Assembly (NCBI GenBank): GCA_030068145.1
Contig: JAPJBO010000626.1
Span: 1-64,000, forward strand
DNA length: 64,000 nucleotides
From: Diplonema papillatum
Lineage: Eukaryota > Euglenozoa > Diplonemea > Diplonemida > Diplonemidae
Direction of reading: 5' to 3'
This document shows, piece after piece, positions 9,315-20,716 of the stretch. The notes under the pieces were generated by a model. That model searched no databases and was not told the origin of the DNA. It saw nothing but the letters and a program-made list of their open reading frames with translations. Positions within the stretch are counted from its first letter, which is position 1. The number at the start of each line of letters is the position of its first letter. A program made the translations under genes and the position numbers.

Positions 9315-12300
9315 ATGTGTGGAACGCTGCCGACGACGAGGCTGACCAAAAGTATCAAGATGTCGACGAGCACATGGACGGGCGGAGAAAGAGAAGGCGC
9401 GAAGACGCGGAGAAAGAACAAATGAAGCAGTATCACAAAGACAGGCCAACTCTATCAGCGCAGCTCGCCGACTTGAAGAAGGAGCTCGGCACAGTCAGCG
9501 AAGAGGAGTGGAACAACATCCCCGACATAGGCGACCGCAGCATCAAGAAGAAGCGGCAAGAAATCTGGACTCCAGCCCCGGACACCCTCTTGATGGCTGG
9601 CATGGATAGGGGCCACGCGAGCACTTTAGACCAGCGGCAAATGCAGTACGGGGGGATGGAAACACCGGCCGGCATGGCAACTCCGCAAGGTCAGGCTACC
9701 GATCTCAGGGCCTTTGCGCGTGCCCGTGGGTCCGTTCTCGACATGAAGCTGAAACAAGTGTCTGACAGTGTGTCCGGGCAAACCGTAGTCGACCCTAAGG
9801 GATTCATGACTGCTCTGCAGCAGCAGTCGATGAGCAGCGAAGGCGACGCATTTGGTGTGCTTCGGGCTCGCCAGCTGTTGAATTGGGTGACGTTGACCAA
9901 CCCGACCAACGGACCTGGCTGGATTGCCCGCGCACGAGTTGAAGAACGAGCTGGGAGACTCGCGGTCGCTCGGCAGCTCATCGCCGATGGATGCGAGAAG
10001 GCGCCCAAGTGTGAAGAAGTGTGGCTCGAAGCCATCCGACTGGCTACACCGCAAAATGCGCGCGTCGTCGTTGCGCATGCTGTGAGCGAAATTGCGAATT
10101 CTGTTAAACTGTGGGTCGAAGCAGCGCGGCTGGAGGGCGACGATGCGAAGAAGCGGGTCGTGTACCGAAAAGCGTTAGAGCGCGTGCCGAACTCGATCAG
10201 GCTATGGAAGGAGGCGGTCGAACTCGAGACAGCAGAGAACGCACGGATCCTCTTGAAGAAGGCTGTAGAGTGCGTGAATTCTGTCGACTTGTGGCTGGCC
10301 CTGGCAAAGCTCGGCGACTATGACGATGCGCGAGCCGTCCTCAACCAAGCCTCAAAGCAGAACATGACTGAGCGCAGGGTATGGATTGCGGGTGCACAGC
10401 TGGAGGAATCCGTCGACAACAAACCGAACGTTGAGCGTATAGTGCGGAAGGCAGTCGAAACGCTTTCTCGTGGTGGGCATTGCTCCCGTGAGCAGTGGAT
10501 CGACGAGGCACAGAAATCGGAAGCTGCGAACTACCCGTACACCTGCCAGTGCATTGTGTTCAGCGCCATCGGCCTCGACCTCGATCCAGACGAGCGCAAG
10601 CACACATGGACCGAAGATGCTGAGAAGTGCACCGCGCGGAAGGCGTACCGTACTGCCAGGGCGATCTACTCGTTTGCCCTGCAGAGGTTCCCGCAGGACG
10701 TTCCATTGTGGCTTGCAGCTGCAGGGCTCGAGAGGAAGCAGGATAATCATGATGAGGTGCAGGCCATCCTCCGAGAAGCCGTCAAGCACTGCCCGCACTC
10801 TGACACGCTGTGGTTGATGGCTGCGAAAGACCAGTGGGTGCACGGCGACGTTCAGGAGGCGAGGGAAGTGCTTGTCCAGGCCTTCTCCGAAAATCCGAAT
10901 TCCGAAGAGATTTGGATAGCCGCCGTCAAACTGGAAGCTGAGAACGGTGAGCTGCTCCGCGCTGCTAAGATCCTCGAAACCGCGCGCTCTCGTTCGAAGA
11001 CGCCACGGATCTGGCTCAAGAGTGCTAAGCTCGAGCGTCAGGTGTGGGTTTATTGTAGTTCCCACCTGTCTTTGAAGCTTGAGCTAAAAGCTTCACGGAA
11101 ACGGACTCATTCTGACTGGTGCCCGGCTGCGTGGAAGAGCCTCATTGCTTGTCTGCACAGTGGCGTGCACAGAGCCTGCGCCAACGTGCCAAGTACCTCC
11201 CCCACGGGCGTTTAGTACCATTGAACAAACACACAGTTGAAGAATCGCACGAAGGAACGCCAACTGCTCGGCGAGGGGGTGAAGCAGTGGCCGACATACG
11301 AAAAGCTCTGGCTCATGCTGCTGCAGTGGGAAATGTGGCGAGCAATGAGTGCGAAGGTATGATTTTCGCCCACGGATGTATCCCACCTCACCACTCTTCG
11401 AAAGTCGTCGCCGCCACCAGATGAGAACCCAACGCCAAACCCTACGAGCTGCATGTGAGAATAGCATGCCGTTGAAATACTTTTGTCGAGATGTTGTAAA
11501 CCAGTGCTACCCCTTGCGGCCATGCAACGGTCAGATTTGCCTGTTCAAGTAGGCTTCTTCACAGGATCAAAGCTTACTGCTGCTCCGTTGGGTAACTGTC
11601 CTCTCTGGACTACAGAAAACTCTCGTGCAAGAAGACACCTTTTCTTGAAAGAAAGCTATTCGAACGTGTGTGTGTGCCAGCTGCATTTCGTTGTTTTCGT
11701 CTGCAATCATGCAATCGACATATTAAACACAACAGCTGGTGACGCCAGAGGAAACCATCAAGCAACGCCAGGCGCTGCGGACGCTCTACGCACATGCGAT
11801 CAAGAGCAACCCGAACTGCGTCGACCTGTGGCTGACCGCGTCTGAAATCGAAGAAAAGCTGTGCAAGGACACGATTCGTGCGCGCAATGTGCTCGAGAAG
11901 GCCAGGAGTAAGCTGCCGAACACGCCGAATCTGTGGGTGCTCTCGGCGCGGCTGGAGCTGAGGAACGGGAGGACCGCGATGGCAAACCAGCAGCTGTCGC
12001 AGGCTCTGCAGAAGTGCCCGGCCAGCGGCGTTCTGTGGGCGGAGGTGATCAAGCTGGAGCCGGCCCCCAGTCGGAAGGCGAAGGGCGTGCAGGCGTTGAA
12101 GAAGTGCGAGCGCGATGCGCAGGTGGTCACCGAGGTCGCGAAGATATTCTGGCTCGAGCGGAAGCTCGAGTCCGCCCGCAAAATGTTCAACCGCTCAGTG
12201 GCCCTCGACGCCGACTACGGCGACGCCTGGGCGTACTTCTACAAATTTGAGGTGCAGCACGGCACCCCGGAGCAGCGCGCAGCCGTCGAGTCGCGGTGCA

Positions 12301-13067
12301 AGGCGGCGGACCCCCACCACGGCGAACAGTGGGTCAAAGTCAGCAAAGCCGTCGAAAACGTCACCGTCGGCGGATGCCGCCTTGCAGTCGAGCAACTGTT
12401 GCGCCAGGTACCAGATTTTCTTAGTGTGTACGTGTGTTGAAGTTCTATGGCTCTAACGCCCGAAGCGAGCCACTTTCACCACTCGGGTTTGAGTTTCCAA
12501 CTCCGAAGGGTGGGGTGTTCCGACGGGTAGAGCTTGGGAGGGTTTCCGTCTGTTTTCATCTCACGCAGGCACATCTCACCCGAGGTGTGTAAGTGTCTCC
12601 GAAGCAGAAGGGGGTGTTCTTTTTTGAGCCAACTGCCGCTGCTTGCGCTCACCGGTCCCTCAGGCTTGCTCCCGGACTAGGGCGAACTCTCACCACTTTT
12701 CTGCCCGCTCAAACCCACCAGAGGTTCCGTCGTTTCGGACCAACGCCTCTTGCCGTACGCCCCCTTGGCCACACCTGTTTCAAATGGGATGGGATGCACG
12801 TACGGTAGTGTTGTCTCATTTGCTAAGCAGTTACTCGGCAGATCGTTATCTTATCGGTGTCGGTTACGCAGAGCGCCCGAGGCGCATTTCATGTTTAGGA
12901 TACCTCATCATGGTTACAGTAGGTTTCAGTTTTCTTGTCCAGTAGCAGTCCCGTGGCGACGCAGTATTTGCGTGTACACATGGACTTCACCGTGCTTGAG
13001 TCCGTAGACCGTAATATGCACCATCCCCCCGCAGGTTTCGTTGAGCCTGGAAGAGATCGACAGCTAA
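9089..13067 (+). CDS. PRPF6: Pre-mRNA-processing factor 6 (U5 snRNP, HAT-repeat protein), 4 exons
   Basis: PRP6 bridges U5 and U4/U6 snRNPs in the tri-snRNP of the spliceosome. Proposed exons are 9089-11041, 11237-11356, 11736-12407 and 13035-13067, all phase 0 with GT/AG borders, giving about 925 aa (human PRPF6 is 941). The N-terminal PRP1_N region is plain: GRGAAGFTTRSDIGPS, then the DEF-G box and SDSVSGQTVVDPKG, both near-identical to animal PRP6. From about residue 270 the chain is HAT/TPR-like helical repeats, with KRVVYRKALERVPNS, NPNSEEIWIAAVKLE and GDAWAYFYKFEVQHG. The first three exons are certain. The last exon (ten codons, VSLSLEEIDS) is inferred only from splice sites; reading straight into intron 3 would instead stop at 12440. 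The start is the first ATG and matches the family. A LINE sits 174 bp upstream. Confidence 0.95.
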
Positions 13068-14120
13068 CATTGCCGCTGCTGTTTGTGTTTTTCTCAGCTC
13101 ATCTCGCCCTCCGGCGCCGCCGCCGTGTGGTTAACTGCCCCGTCGTGGGCGCGTTTGTACACGACGCCTGAACAAGAACGGCGCTAATCGAGACGAGCCC
13201 TCGGACGCTAGCCTGCATCACCGTTGCTTCCGCTTTCGTAAGCATGTCATTCTGTGTAAATCCGCGGTGAGAAGTTTTGCGTACTGCTACCATCCTTAGA
13301 CATGGTTGCCGTTCTTCCTCTCTCCGGAATCGAGCCCTAATTCTCCGTTACCCGTTCCAGCGACGGTAGTCCATTGCACGACACCGACTTGAAGTCACTG
13401 CGTTGACGAACACTAGATAGTAGCTTCCAAATCGCTCGTCAGAGCTCGGGGCAGTTGCGACCCATCGAACTATGTTCTCGTACGGCGGCTCGAACCAGAG
13501 CGTGGAGAGGTCGTAGCAAAAAAGACAGACGCTTTGTTTTGTTTGTGCCTGCCGGTTGATCTTTTCCCCACTTGTATTTACCCTGTGTATATTCAGGTGA
13601 GAAATTCTGATCAACCACCAAAACATGCTGTCTACGTCTTTTTAGCCTGCACAATACATTGAAGGGCAACCCGCAAGATTGTTAGTACTAAAAACCACAT
13701 AGCCCTTTCTTGCTCTAAGAGAACCCTTTCATGAACGGTCACACGGAGACCCTAAAACCCCGAACTTTAACTCTAAAAAGAGCCAAAACACCTCCAACGG
13801 CAATACAAAATAAAGCAGCATCAGCTCCCCCGCACTTGCATCAGTCATCAATCTTGAAGACGCGCATGAATGGACCCATGGCGGTTTCTTCCGTCCCTAC
13901 CCTACTACACTGGGGAAAGAAGCCCCCTGTTGAGTTGAATCCCTCCGCATCAAACGCCGAATCGACTTTACAACTAGTGCCACGGCCAAACGCAGAGCAC
14001 CTCACGCAGATCAGCAGCTAATGTATGCGACCTGATAGAGTATCGCCGGAAACACAAGAAACGGCAGGCATCAGAACGGCGCGACATCCCAACACGCAAA
14101 AAAGGAAAGACGAAATAATA
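13068..14120. other. PRP6-carrier intergenic region with a dispersed repeat
   Basis: No gene is recognised here. About 13560-13790 is a dispersed repeat whose second copy lies at 27068-27590 inside the p101-like gene. Shared blocks include CACTTGTATTTA, AATTCTGA, GGGCAACCCGC and GATTGTTAGT. The second copy contains about 300 bp of extra sequence between the two halves. The rest is unremarkable spacer. Confidence 0.6.
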
Positions 14121-15125
14121 ATGGCATCAACAACAACGAGCGCGAGCCGATCGCAGAAGAGTCGGCGCGAGCTCGCGAGGAATTTCGCAGCGTCGTCGCT
14201 GACGGGAGCGGTGACGATGCTGGCGACCAATTGGATCGACTGCCTGCGCATTCGGTGGCAGGCGCACGGCTTGAGCGCGCCCGAGCAGCGGACCGGGCTC
14301 ACGGCGTACCTGCGGGGCATCGCTCGGAGCGAGGGCGTCTGGCACGGGCTGCAGAAGCACGCCCTCGCGACCAACATCGTCGCGTCCACGATCAGCATGG
14401 GCACGCGCATCGGCCTCTACCCGATGGCGAGAGACCTGCTGGGCGCAAAACCGGACACGGGGCATCAAACCGCGCTGGGGAGGATCACGTCGACTGCGAA
14501 GATGGTCACAGCAGGTGTGGGGTCTGGCATGTGCGGGTACTGGGTTGCGAGCCCGTTGTTCATGGTCAAGGTGCAGTTGCAGAGCGAGGCGGGCGTCGTG
14601 GACGCCGCTTCTGGCTTGCTCACGACGGGGGCGGCCGCTGGCCGTGCGCCGACGTACAAGCACGGGTGGGGCGGGGTCTGCAAGATTGTGCGGGAGCGCG
14701 GGCCGCTGGCGTTGTGGTCGGGGGCTGGTTGGTTCACGCTGCGGGGCGGGACCTTCAGCGGGTCGCAGCTCGCCGCGTACGACGGCACGAAGAGTCTGTG
14801 CATCGGCAAAGGCTGGATGGCCGACGGCCCGGCGCTGCACGTCGCCGCGTCCGTCGTCGCTTCGTTCTCGCTGAGCACGGCGGTGATGCCGCTCGACAAC
14901 ATCATCACCATGTTCCAAGCCTCCAAGATACTGACCAACACCTCCGCCGCCCCCGCTGCCAGCACGCCCCTCGGCACTGCACGCCTGATGTACCAGCAGC
15001 ACGGCGTCCCCGTCTTCTTCCGCGGGTGGTCAGCCATGTTCAGTCGCATGCTGCCGACATCCGTTGCGACCTTCTACATTTACGAGTTCGTCCGCTCTGC
15101 TCTCGGGTTGAACTACCTCGACTGA
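14121..15125 (+). CDS. Mitochondrial carrier (SLC25) family protein, 334 aa
   Basis: A membrane carrier of the mitochondrial inner membrane, three tandem repeats of about 100 residues. Each repeat starts with a P-x-D/E-x-x-K/R-like signature: TNWIDCLRIRWQ at residues 36-47 (the Pro is replaced by Asn), SPLFMVKVQLQ at about 144-154 (Asp replaced), and MPLDNIITMFQ at about 256-266 (intact Pro-Leu-Asp). Length is typical of the family. The gene is intronless. An in-frame ATG 96 bp upstream exists at 14025, but the 14121 start (ATGGCATC) begins the conserved part and is preferred; the upstream extension is basic and could serve as a presequence. The degenerate first two signatures make the transported substrate impossible to guess; it may be one of the atypical SLC25 members. 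Confidence 0.85.
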   Translation: MASTTTSASRSQKSRRELARNFAASSLTGAVTMLATNWIDCLRIRWQAHGLSAPEQRTGLTAYLRGIARSEGVWHGLQKHALATNIVASTISMGTRIGLYPMARDLLGAKPDTGHQTALGRITSTAKMVTAGVGSGMCGYWVASPLFMVKVQLQSEAGVVDAASGLLTTGAAAGRAPTYKHGWGGVCKIVRERGPLALWSGAGWFTLRGGTFSGSQLAAYDGTKSLCIGKGWMADGPALHVAASVVASFSLSTAVMPLDNIITMFQASKILTNTSAAPAASTPLGTARLMYQQHGVPVFFRGWSAMFSRMLPTSVATFYIYEFVRSALGLNYLD

Positions 15126-15699
15126 CCGGTGCGAGCTTTTTTGAAGCAACGACGAGATGTCCGTAGCAGTCAGGGGGTGGATGCAGAAACCCAAACCGGG
15201 AGTTGTTGCGTGCGTGCGCCAGACTGACTTTCCTTACGTATACTTCATGGCAACTCCCGACACAAAAGTTGTATGAGGACTGGTGCATATTCCTTCCCTG
15301 TTGCACAAGAAAAGTCTTAAAACCAGGACAATGGAAAAGAGAAAAAAAAGAGAACACAGGGAAAACCGTCTAGAAAACCGAACGCCTTTCACCCGTGGAT
15401 ACGTAGCAGCAGGCAGGTCTCCCGTTTTGCGAACACGTTCACTTTTTCTCGGACGTTTTGACAAGATCTCGGCAAGATCTAAACCCCCTACGGACGGAGG
15501 ACATGCGAGAGGAGGGAAGGAGTGTGGGCAGAAAGACTGAAGATTGTCCAACCCTCACCATTTCGCCCCGAGCTCCCCATTTTCCGAGCCGTGCAGACTC
15601 TTGCGTTTTGACCCATGGTTTCGCAAGAAGTCGTTCGTCAAGGAAACCCCTTCGGGTTACGTAACTTAAAAGGATCTTTGTCAAAACTATGGTGCCGTC

Positions 15700-15790
15700 C
15701 TGTTCCGCGTGTTCCAGGCCGCGGGCCCTACCAGCTGCGTGGCCACCAGTCTCCCAATCATAAAGCATCAAAGCCTTGGGGCCCGGATAC
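15700..15790. repeat. SINE-like dispersed repeat, diverged fragment
   Basis: It shares GCGGGCCCTAC, GTGGCCACC, TCCCAAT, AAAGCATCAA and CCTTGGGGC with two longer copies at about 21858-22015 and 39590-39755. It is the most diverged and shortest of the three. The rest of 15126-16340 shows nothing I can name. Confidence 0.5.
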
Positions 15791-16345
15791 ATAGCGATTT
15801 CCGAGATTGATCTCTACTCACGCTTTCCCAAAAGGTAGAGAATCAGTGTCTCGGTACTCCCATTCTTTCTCAGCGGCTTCGGGGCCTGAGACACGAAAGC
15901 CCAGACAAAAAGTCAGACCTGCGGGGAAATCGACACTGGTTGTAGTCGACTTGCAAGTATTCCGACAATGACTTCTGACGCCTGACAGTCTGGCTTTCTC
16001 ATCTCAGTTGGCTCGGCTCAGTTTGGGAATGCTGAGCCGGCAGGTATCCCTCTGCTAAGGCTAAATCTGCCGGAGGCCGATAGCGAACGAGTACACTCGC
16101 ATCGCAAGAATCCCAGACGCCCCGAAGCGAAGATTAGTCTCAGACGGGGGCAGGGCATCGGACTCTCATCCGTCAAGCCCAGCCACCGTCTGGCCCAGTC
16201 CAATCACCGGAATTGGGGCCCAACGGCACCAGAAGATGTGTTGCCGGCTTGCTCAATACGTTACTTTGCGCACCCTTGGCCCGCCGAGCCGTCGCGCTGT
16301 TTTCTTTCTTCTTATTTTTAGAACGAGCACCCAACAAGCTGGGCC

Positions 16346-16460
16346 CACTGCACCCTCGCGCCACTCACGCGCTGGGGCGTCGATGCTCACGGCGGCAGCC
16401 CCATCCTAGTGTAAATACTGCCGGCGCGTCACTGCGGCTGCGTGTGCCGAAGAAATGCGC
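16346..16460. repeat. Dispersed repeat, copy 1 (partner at about 25457-25615)
   Basis: The stretch with CACTGCACCCTC, GTCGATGCTCACGGC, GGCAGCCCCATCCT, AAATACTGCC and CGCGTCACTGC closely matches 25457-25560, which lies in an intron of the p101-like gene. The partner copy has an open frame with paired Cys (CTLC, CKYC, CKYC); this copy does not stay open. Confidence 0.6.
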
Positions 16461-17294
16461 GCAAGCCCCCGTTCCACAGGGCAGGCCCAATGGCACATAC
16501 CGTCTACAGGCACACTGAATGGAAACGCAGGCAGGCCTGGAGTGAAGCAAAGCGACGAGCGAGCGGCGGTGAAATCCAAAGAAAACGCCGGCACGGAACC
16601 ACCGGCCAAGAGCAGCAAATCAAGCGCGTCGTAAGAGTCCCTCGTCCGTACCACCGACGGCTACAGCACGCATGGTTGCACAAATGCCGGGCGCTGGCGC
16701 CTGGCACCACCGTAGCTGGAGATGGTACGAGCGGCACCGGTTCACTCCGTCTAATGACAATCCCATTAATGAGCCGGTCCGTCCCTATCTCTTGAAACTG
16801 AATCGAAGTGCCTGCCGCTGTTTATCACAGTGAATCACGGTCCACCACGGTCTTATCAGGTTCATCCCTAGTCCCTAGAGCTGCATCGAATTGCCCGGTG
16901 CTGTATTCTTCGGTCTATCGCGGTCTATCAAGAGGGGACGGACCGGCTCAATTAACGCAACAAAGAGCCCGAACTGCAAAAGAAGGAAACGGGCTGCAAC
17001 CCACACGAAGCCTCGGGCAAAATTGCTTGGGTGGAAGCGCCCGAGAAAGAATGACCCCACTTTGCCGTTTGAATTGTTTCTCCCCCGCTTCGCCTCCGTC
17101 GAAAAAGTGCACCGGGCGGCGCCTTTTGACCCGTGGCAGACTACCGGCTACGGGCTACCCTCACGTTTATCGTATCGAGTCGCATGCCTCCCTCCCCTTC
17201 CAACCACCTCGTTGTGCAGGCTGCCTGATCCAGGGCAGTCTTTCCTTCGGGGAAACTCCGGAACTGCGTCTAGACAAGCAACGAAATCGGTCCT

Positions 17295-17432
<138 letters not shown>

Positions 17433-17766
17433 CTTGTGTGCGTTGCAACTCATTCGTTCCCGTTTGTGCCGAGGCGAATCGAAACCTTGCGTTCAAGCGA
17501 AGCACACCAAGGAGGTTGTCCAGCCGAGCAGTCAAGGCATCGGGCTTCGAACGTGACAGTCGGGGGAAAGAAGGCCATGGTTATCGGGCACAAGAGGTGT
17601 AGAATAGGAGCAACGCGTCCCCCACATGGCGCGGCGTTCTTTGAGGACGGGCGCTTTGCGCCAACCACGGTCCCGTAGCGGTCAGCTTACACCGGGGTTG
17701 TGGCGCTGTGCGCGAGAAGCTCTTGCCCATATGCGTATATGAATGCTGCTGCTGTTGGAAAGCTGG

Positions 17767-18043
17767 TAGTAGTTGGATCCAGAGCTCAGGTAGCCAAGGT
17801 GGCCCAGTCTGCTCGGCATCAGCGTACTGCCTGGCATTCAGAAGGCTGGGAAAACCCCCTTTTCTGAAGTGGGCGGTTCTGGGGCGGGGGAAAAGCAGCG
17901 GCATAGTAGTTGTAGGATCCAGAGCTCAGGTTGCCAAGGTGGCCCAGTTTGCTGGGCATAAGCGTACTGCCTGGCATTCAGAAGGCTGGGAAAACCCCCT
18001 TTTCTGAGGTGGGCGGTTCTGGGGCGGGGGAAAAGCAGCGGCA
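17767..18043 (+). repeat. 140-bp tandem duplication
   Basis: Two head-to-tail copies (17767-17903 and 17904-18043), each with TAGTAGTTG, GGATCCAGAGCTCAGG, GCCAAGGTGGCCCAG, TGGCATTCAGAAGG and ending AAAAGCAGCGGCA. They differ by a few substitutions and a 3-bp insertion. They lie directly upstream of the SET gene start, so they may contain its promoter. Confidence 0.9.
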
Positions 18044-18077
18044 GAGAGAGTCCCTCGGGGCCGCTGGCCTGCCGCGC

Positions 18078-20325
18078 ATGGCCAGCTGGCTGCTGGAGCT
18101 GAAGGCCGCCGCCGAGTTCGTTAACACGGGGGTCCTGCTCGATGTCGGCGCCGCGGCGTGGGCCGCGCTCCTCCTCGCCCTGCTCTCCGCAGCTTACCAC
18201 GTGACCCAAAAACCTCCAGTCGCAAGCCGAAGCCCAAAAATGCACGCCGCCCTCATCCGCCATCTGGCCCAGGACGTGTGGGCGCGGATAGGCCCGAGCC
18301 CTCTGCACGGTATGCAACAGCAAGCCTCTCTCTGTCCAGCCGGTGCAGTTCTCCCTGCGCGGATTAAGAGAGATCGCCCAGGTTATTTACAGTTGATTTC
18401 AGTGTGCGGGGTCCCGATTTCAGCGTGATTCGTGATTCGTTTGCAACACTAAACGGTAGCACCTGTATGGGCGCGGATAGGCCCGAGCCCTCTGCTGTGC
18501 AAGCCTCTCTCTATCACAGTTTTCAGTGCATGGGTCCCCGATTTCAGCGTGGTTTGCGATTCGTTTGCAACACTAAACGGTCGTCTGCCGTTGGAGCACC
18601 TGCGGCCGGCAGGATACCAAGAAATACTATACCCGCTTCCCGGTGGCGGTACCGCGCAGGCTCGGCACCGATCGCGGGCGCTTTTTCCCCCATGCTGGCT
18701 CTGTTCAAAATTCCCTTACCCCCGTCTCCTCGAGGGAGACTCGAACGCGGGCATTGAAAACCACACGAAAAACGCGTGCTTCTGCCCAAGTTACGTGTAC
18801 CTCGGGCGCCTGTTTTTCTTACTCAAGCGGAACGACCAAGCGGAACGACCCGAAAAACAGGTGTCGGCGTGTTTGCGATTCGAGACGTGCCGAAGGGGCA
18901 GGTTATCGACCGGATACCCGGCGACACGCTGCCGATGAAGCGGAGGACGCAGGTTCCGAGCGACGTCGTGGAAATGAAGGAGCTGCTGGAGGCCGGCGTC
19001 GAAAAGGAAGTCATCGACTACGTCACCGAGATGTACGTCTGCTCCGAGGGCAGCATGGACATCTGCCGCTACGGCATGAACGTGTTCATGGGGCTCTCGC
19101 ACTTCGTGAACCACTCAGAGGCACCGAACGTCGCCTTCGCGGACTCCGACGGGGCTGGCGACGTCGGATTCAACATGAAGGTTGTCTCCATCGCTACCAT
19201 TAAGAAAGGCGAAGAGGTATGTTTGCACTCCCTTCCTATAGTATGCGCACTGTCGGGGCGGGACGTGCACTGCCCAATTGTTATGCAACATGGCTCGTCG
19301 AGGAAATACGGGACTCACCCTCTGTGGCTGATACCCCATTCCAGAAGACTTACCTCGACGCCAGTTGTGTCCCCAAGCAGCTTGCGCCACATTTCGGATA
19401 TCCGTCGAGCATCGCTCGCTGCTCGCTGTTGCTTTCTTTTCCTGCGCTGCGTGATGGGAAACATGGCACGGTACGCCCTCTGAGATGTAGACATGATCGT
19501 GGAGATCTTCCATCAGATCTGGCTGATGACTGTGGTCAACATGTGTGCGTAAACGCAGAATTCTGCTTACTGGGTTTTGTGTTTGCTGACGTAAAGTCTG
19601 CGGGATACTTCTTGGTGAAATGACTGCAAGAAAGAACGAAGAGGAATCAAACCATCCAGGGTAAACCTCCCATGGTAGAGAATGCACCTGCATGATTGTG
19701 CTCGCTCTGCAGGGAGAAGCCTCGCACACCAACACACGCAATGTTTTTCAATGCACTGTACGACTGTTGGCATCTTGTGCCGAGCTGTGACAGCCTAACT
19801 AACGCTTACGCGGCGGGCCGGCAAATCTTTCGAAGCGCGACGAATTTTTCTAAGTACACTATCACTTACATTGCGTAGGGGCAAGATGAAAATACCCGTC
19901 CGGGGGACTTACGGAAATGAGCTTGTCTGGACAAGGTCACAGGGGGAAGGGAGGGTGGGGTTTCCCGTCCAACGACACCCCCCCAACCACCTGGTTCTTG
20001 GGTGGCTTAGCGACTGCGCAGCAGCTTTTCCGCAGTGAGACTGTACTAAAGCGCTTTGATCCACTTGCAGGGTGGGAAAGCCGCCGCTCATTGCGCACAA
20101 GTCTTAGCGCTGACACAGCGCACTGCGGGTTGTGTCAGCGTGGGACCTTCTCTCGCTCTTTGCAGCAGCAGCCTGAAAGCGAGTGTTGTGGGACAGGACA
20201 CTTCGTATCAATGGAACCTCCCCTCACAGTTGCTCGCAGACTACCGGGATTACCTGACGCCGGAGGAGCTCGCTCGACTTCCTGGAATGGGACACATTAA
20301 GCACAGTGAAAAGGCGCCGGCGTAG
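18078..20325 (+). CDS. SET-domain protein with putative N-terminal membrane segment
   Basis: A likely protein lysine methyltransferase. Exon 1 (18078-18309) encodes 77 residues with a hydrophobic helix (AWAALLLALL, about residues 27-36, plus flanks). Exon 2 (18861-19216) joins in the right phase and gives GVGVFAIRDVPKGQVI, the SET opening, and GLSHFVNHSEAPN, whose NHS is the SAM-binding box, then SIATIKKGEE. The donor GTATGT follows at 19217. The post-SET-like tyrosine part should lie in a third exon. Best candidates are 20071-20325 or the shorter 20197-20325, both phase 0 and ending at the same stop with QWNLPSQLLADYRDYL. Exons 1-2 are well supported because phase and domain fit; the third exon is a guess. 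An alternative is a start inside the intron at 18776, which would lack the membrane helix. Confidence 0.7.
18281..18590 (+). repeat. Tandem duplication of exon 1 end plus intron start
   Basis: The sequence from GGGCGCGGATAGGCCCGAG at the end of SET exon 1 into the intron recurs from about 18468. Both copies run to GTTTGCAACACTAAACGGT. In the second copy the bases around the splice donor (ACGGTATGCAACAG) are missing, so it cannot act as an alternative exon end. Confidence 0.85.
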
Positions 20326-20404
20326 CGGGGGTCAGAGTGCCAACGGATGCTGCATCTGACACCGGCGCGAGAAATTGTGGGCATCCAGCTTTCGAACAGG
20401 GGCT

Positions 20405-20716
20405 TCACCAATGCGCCGCCAGCAATGTGTGGATCGCTGAAGCCTCCACCAATGCGTCGCCAGCAATGTGTGGATCGCTGAAGCCTCCACCAATGCGCCG
20501 CCAGCAATGTGTAGGTCGCTGAAGCCTCCACCAATGCGCCGCCAGCAATGTGAAGCCTCCACGAACGCGCCGACAGCAATGTGTAAGTCGCTGAAGCCTC
20601 CACCAATGCGCCGCCAGCAATGTGTGGATCGCTGAAGCCTCCAATGCGCCGCCAGCCATGTGTAGGTCGCTGAAGCCTCCACCAATGCGCCGCCAGCAAT
20701 GTGTGGATCGCTGAAG
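20405..20716 (+). repeat. 41-bp minisatellite
   Basis: About seven to eight head-to-tail units built around GCCTCCACCAATGCGCC, GCCAGCAATGTGT and GGATCGCTGAA, with small deletions in some units. It begins about 80 bp after the proposed end of the SET gene. The unit makes open frames on the minus strand that I treat as artefacts. Confidence 0.9.

Noticed and set aside
14127-15166. 291-codon minus and 311-codon plus frames over the carrier gene
   Set aside because: GC-rich shadows of the SLC25 coding frame with no motif.
20404-20716. CRISPR-like array
   Set aside because: The units are head-to-tail without unique spacers; it is a minisatellite. The arrays at 23559, 24341 and 48664 are rejected for the same reason.
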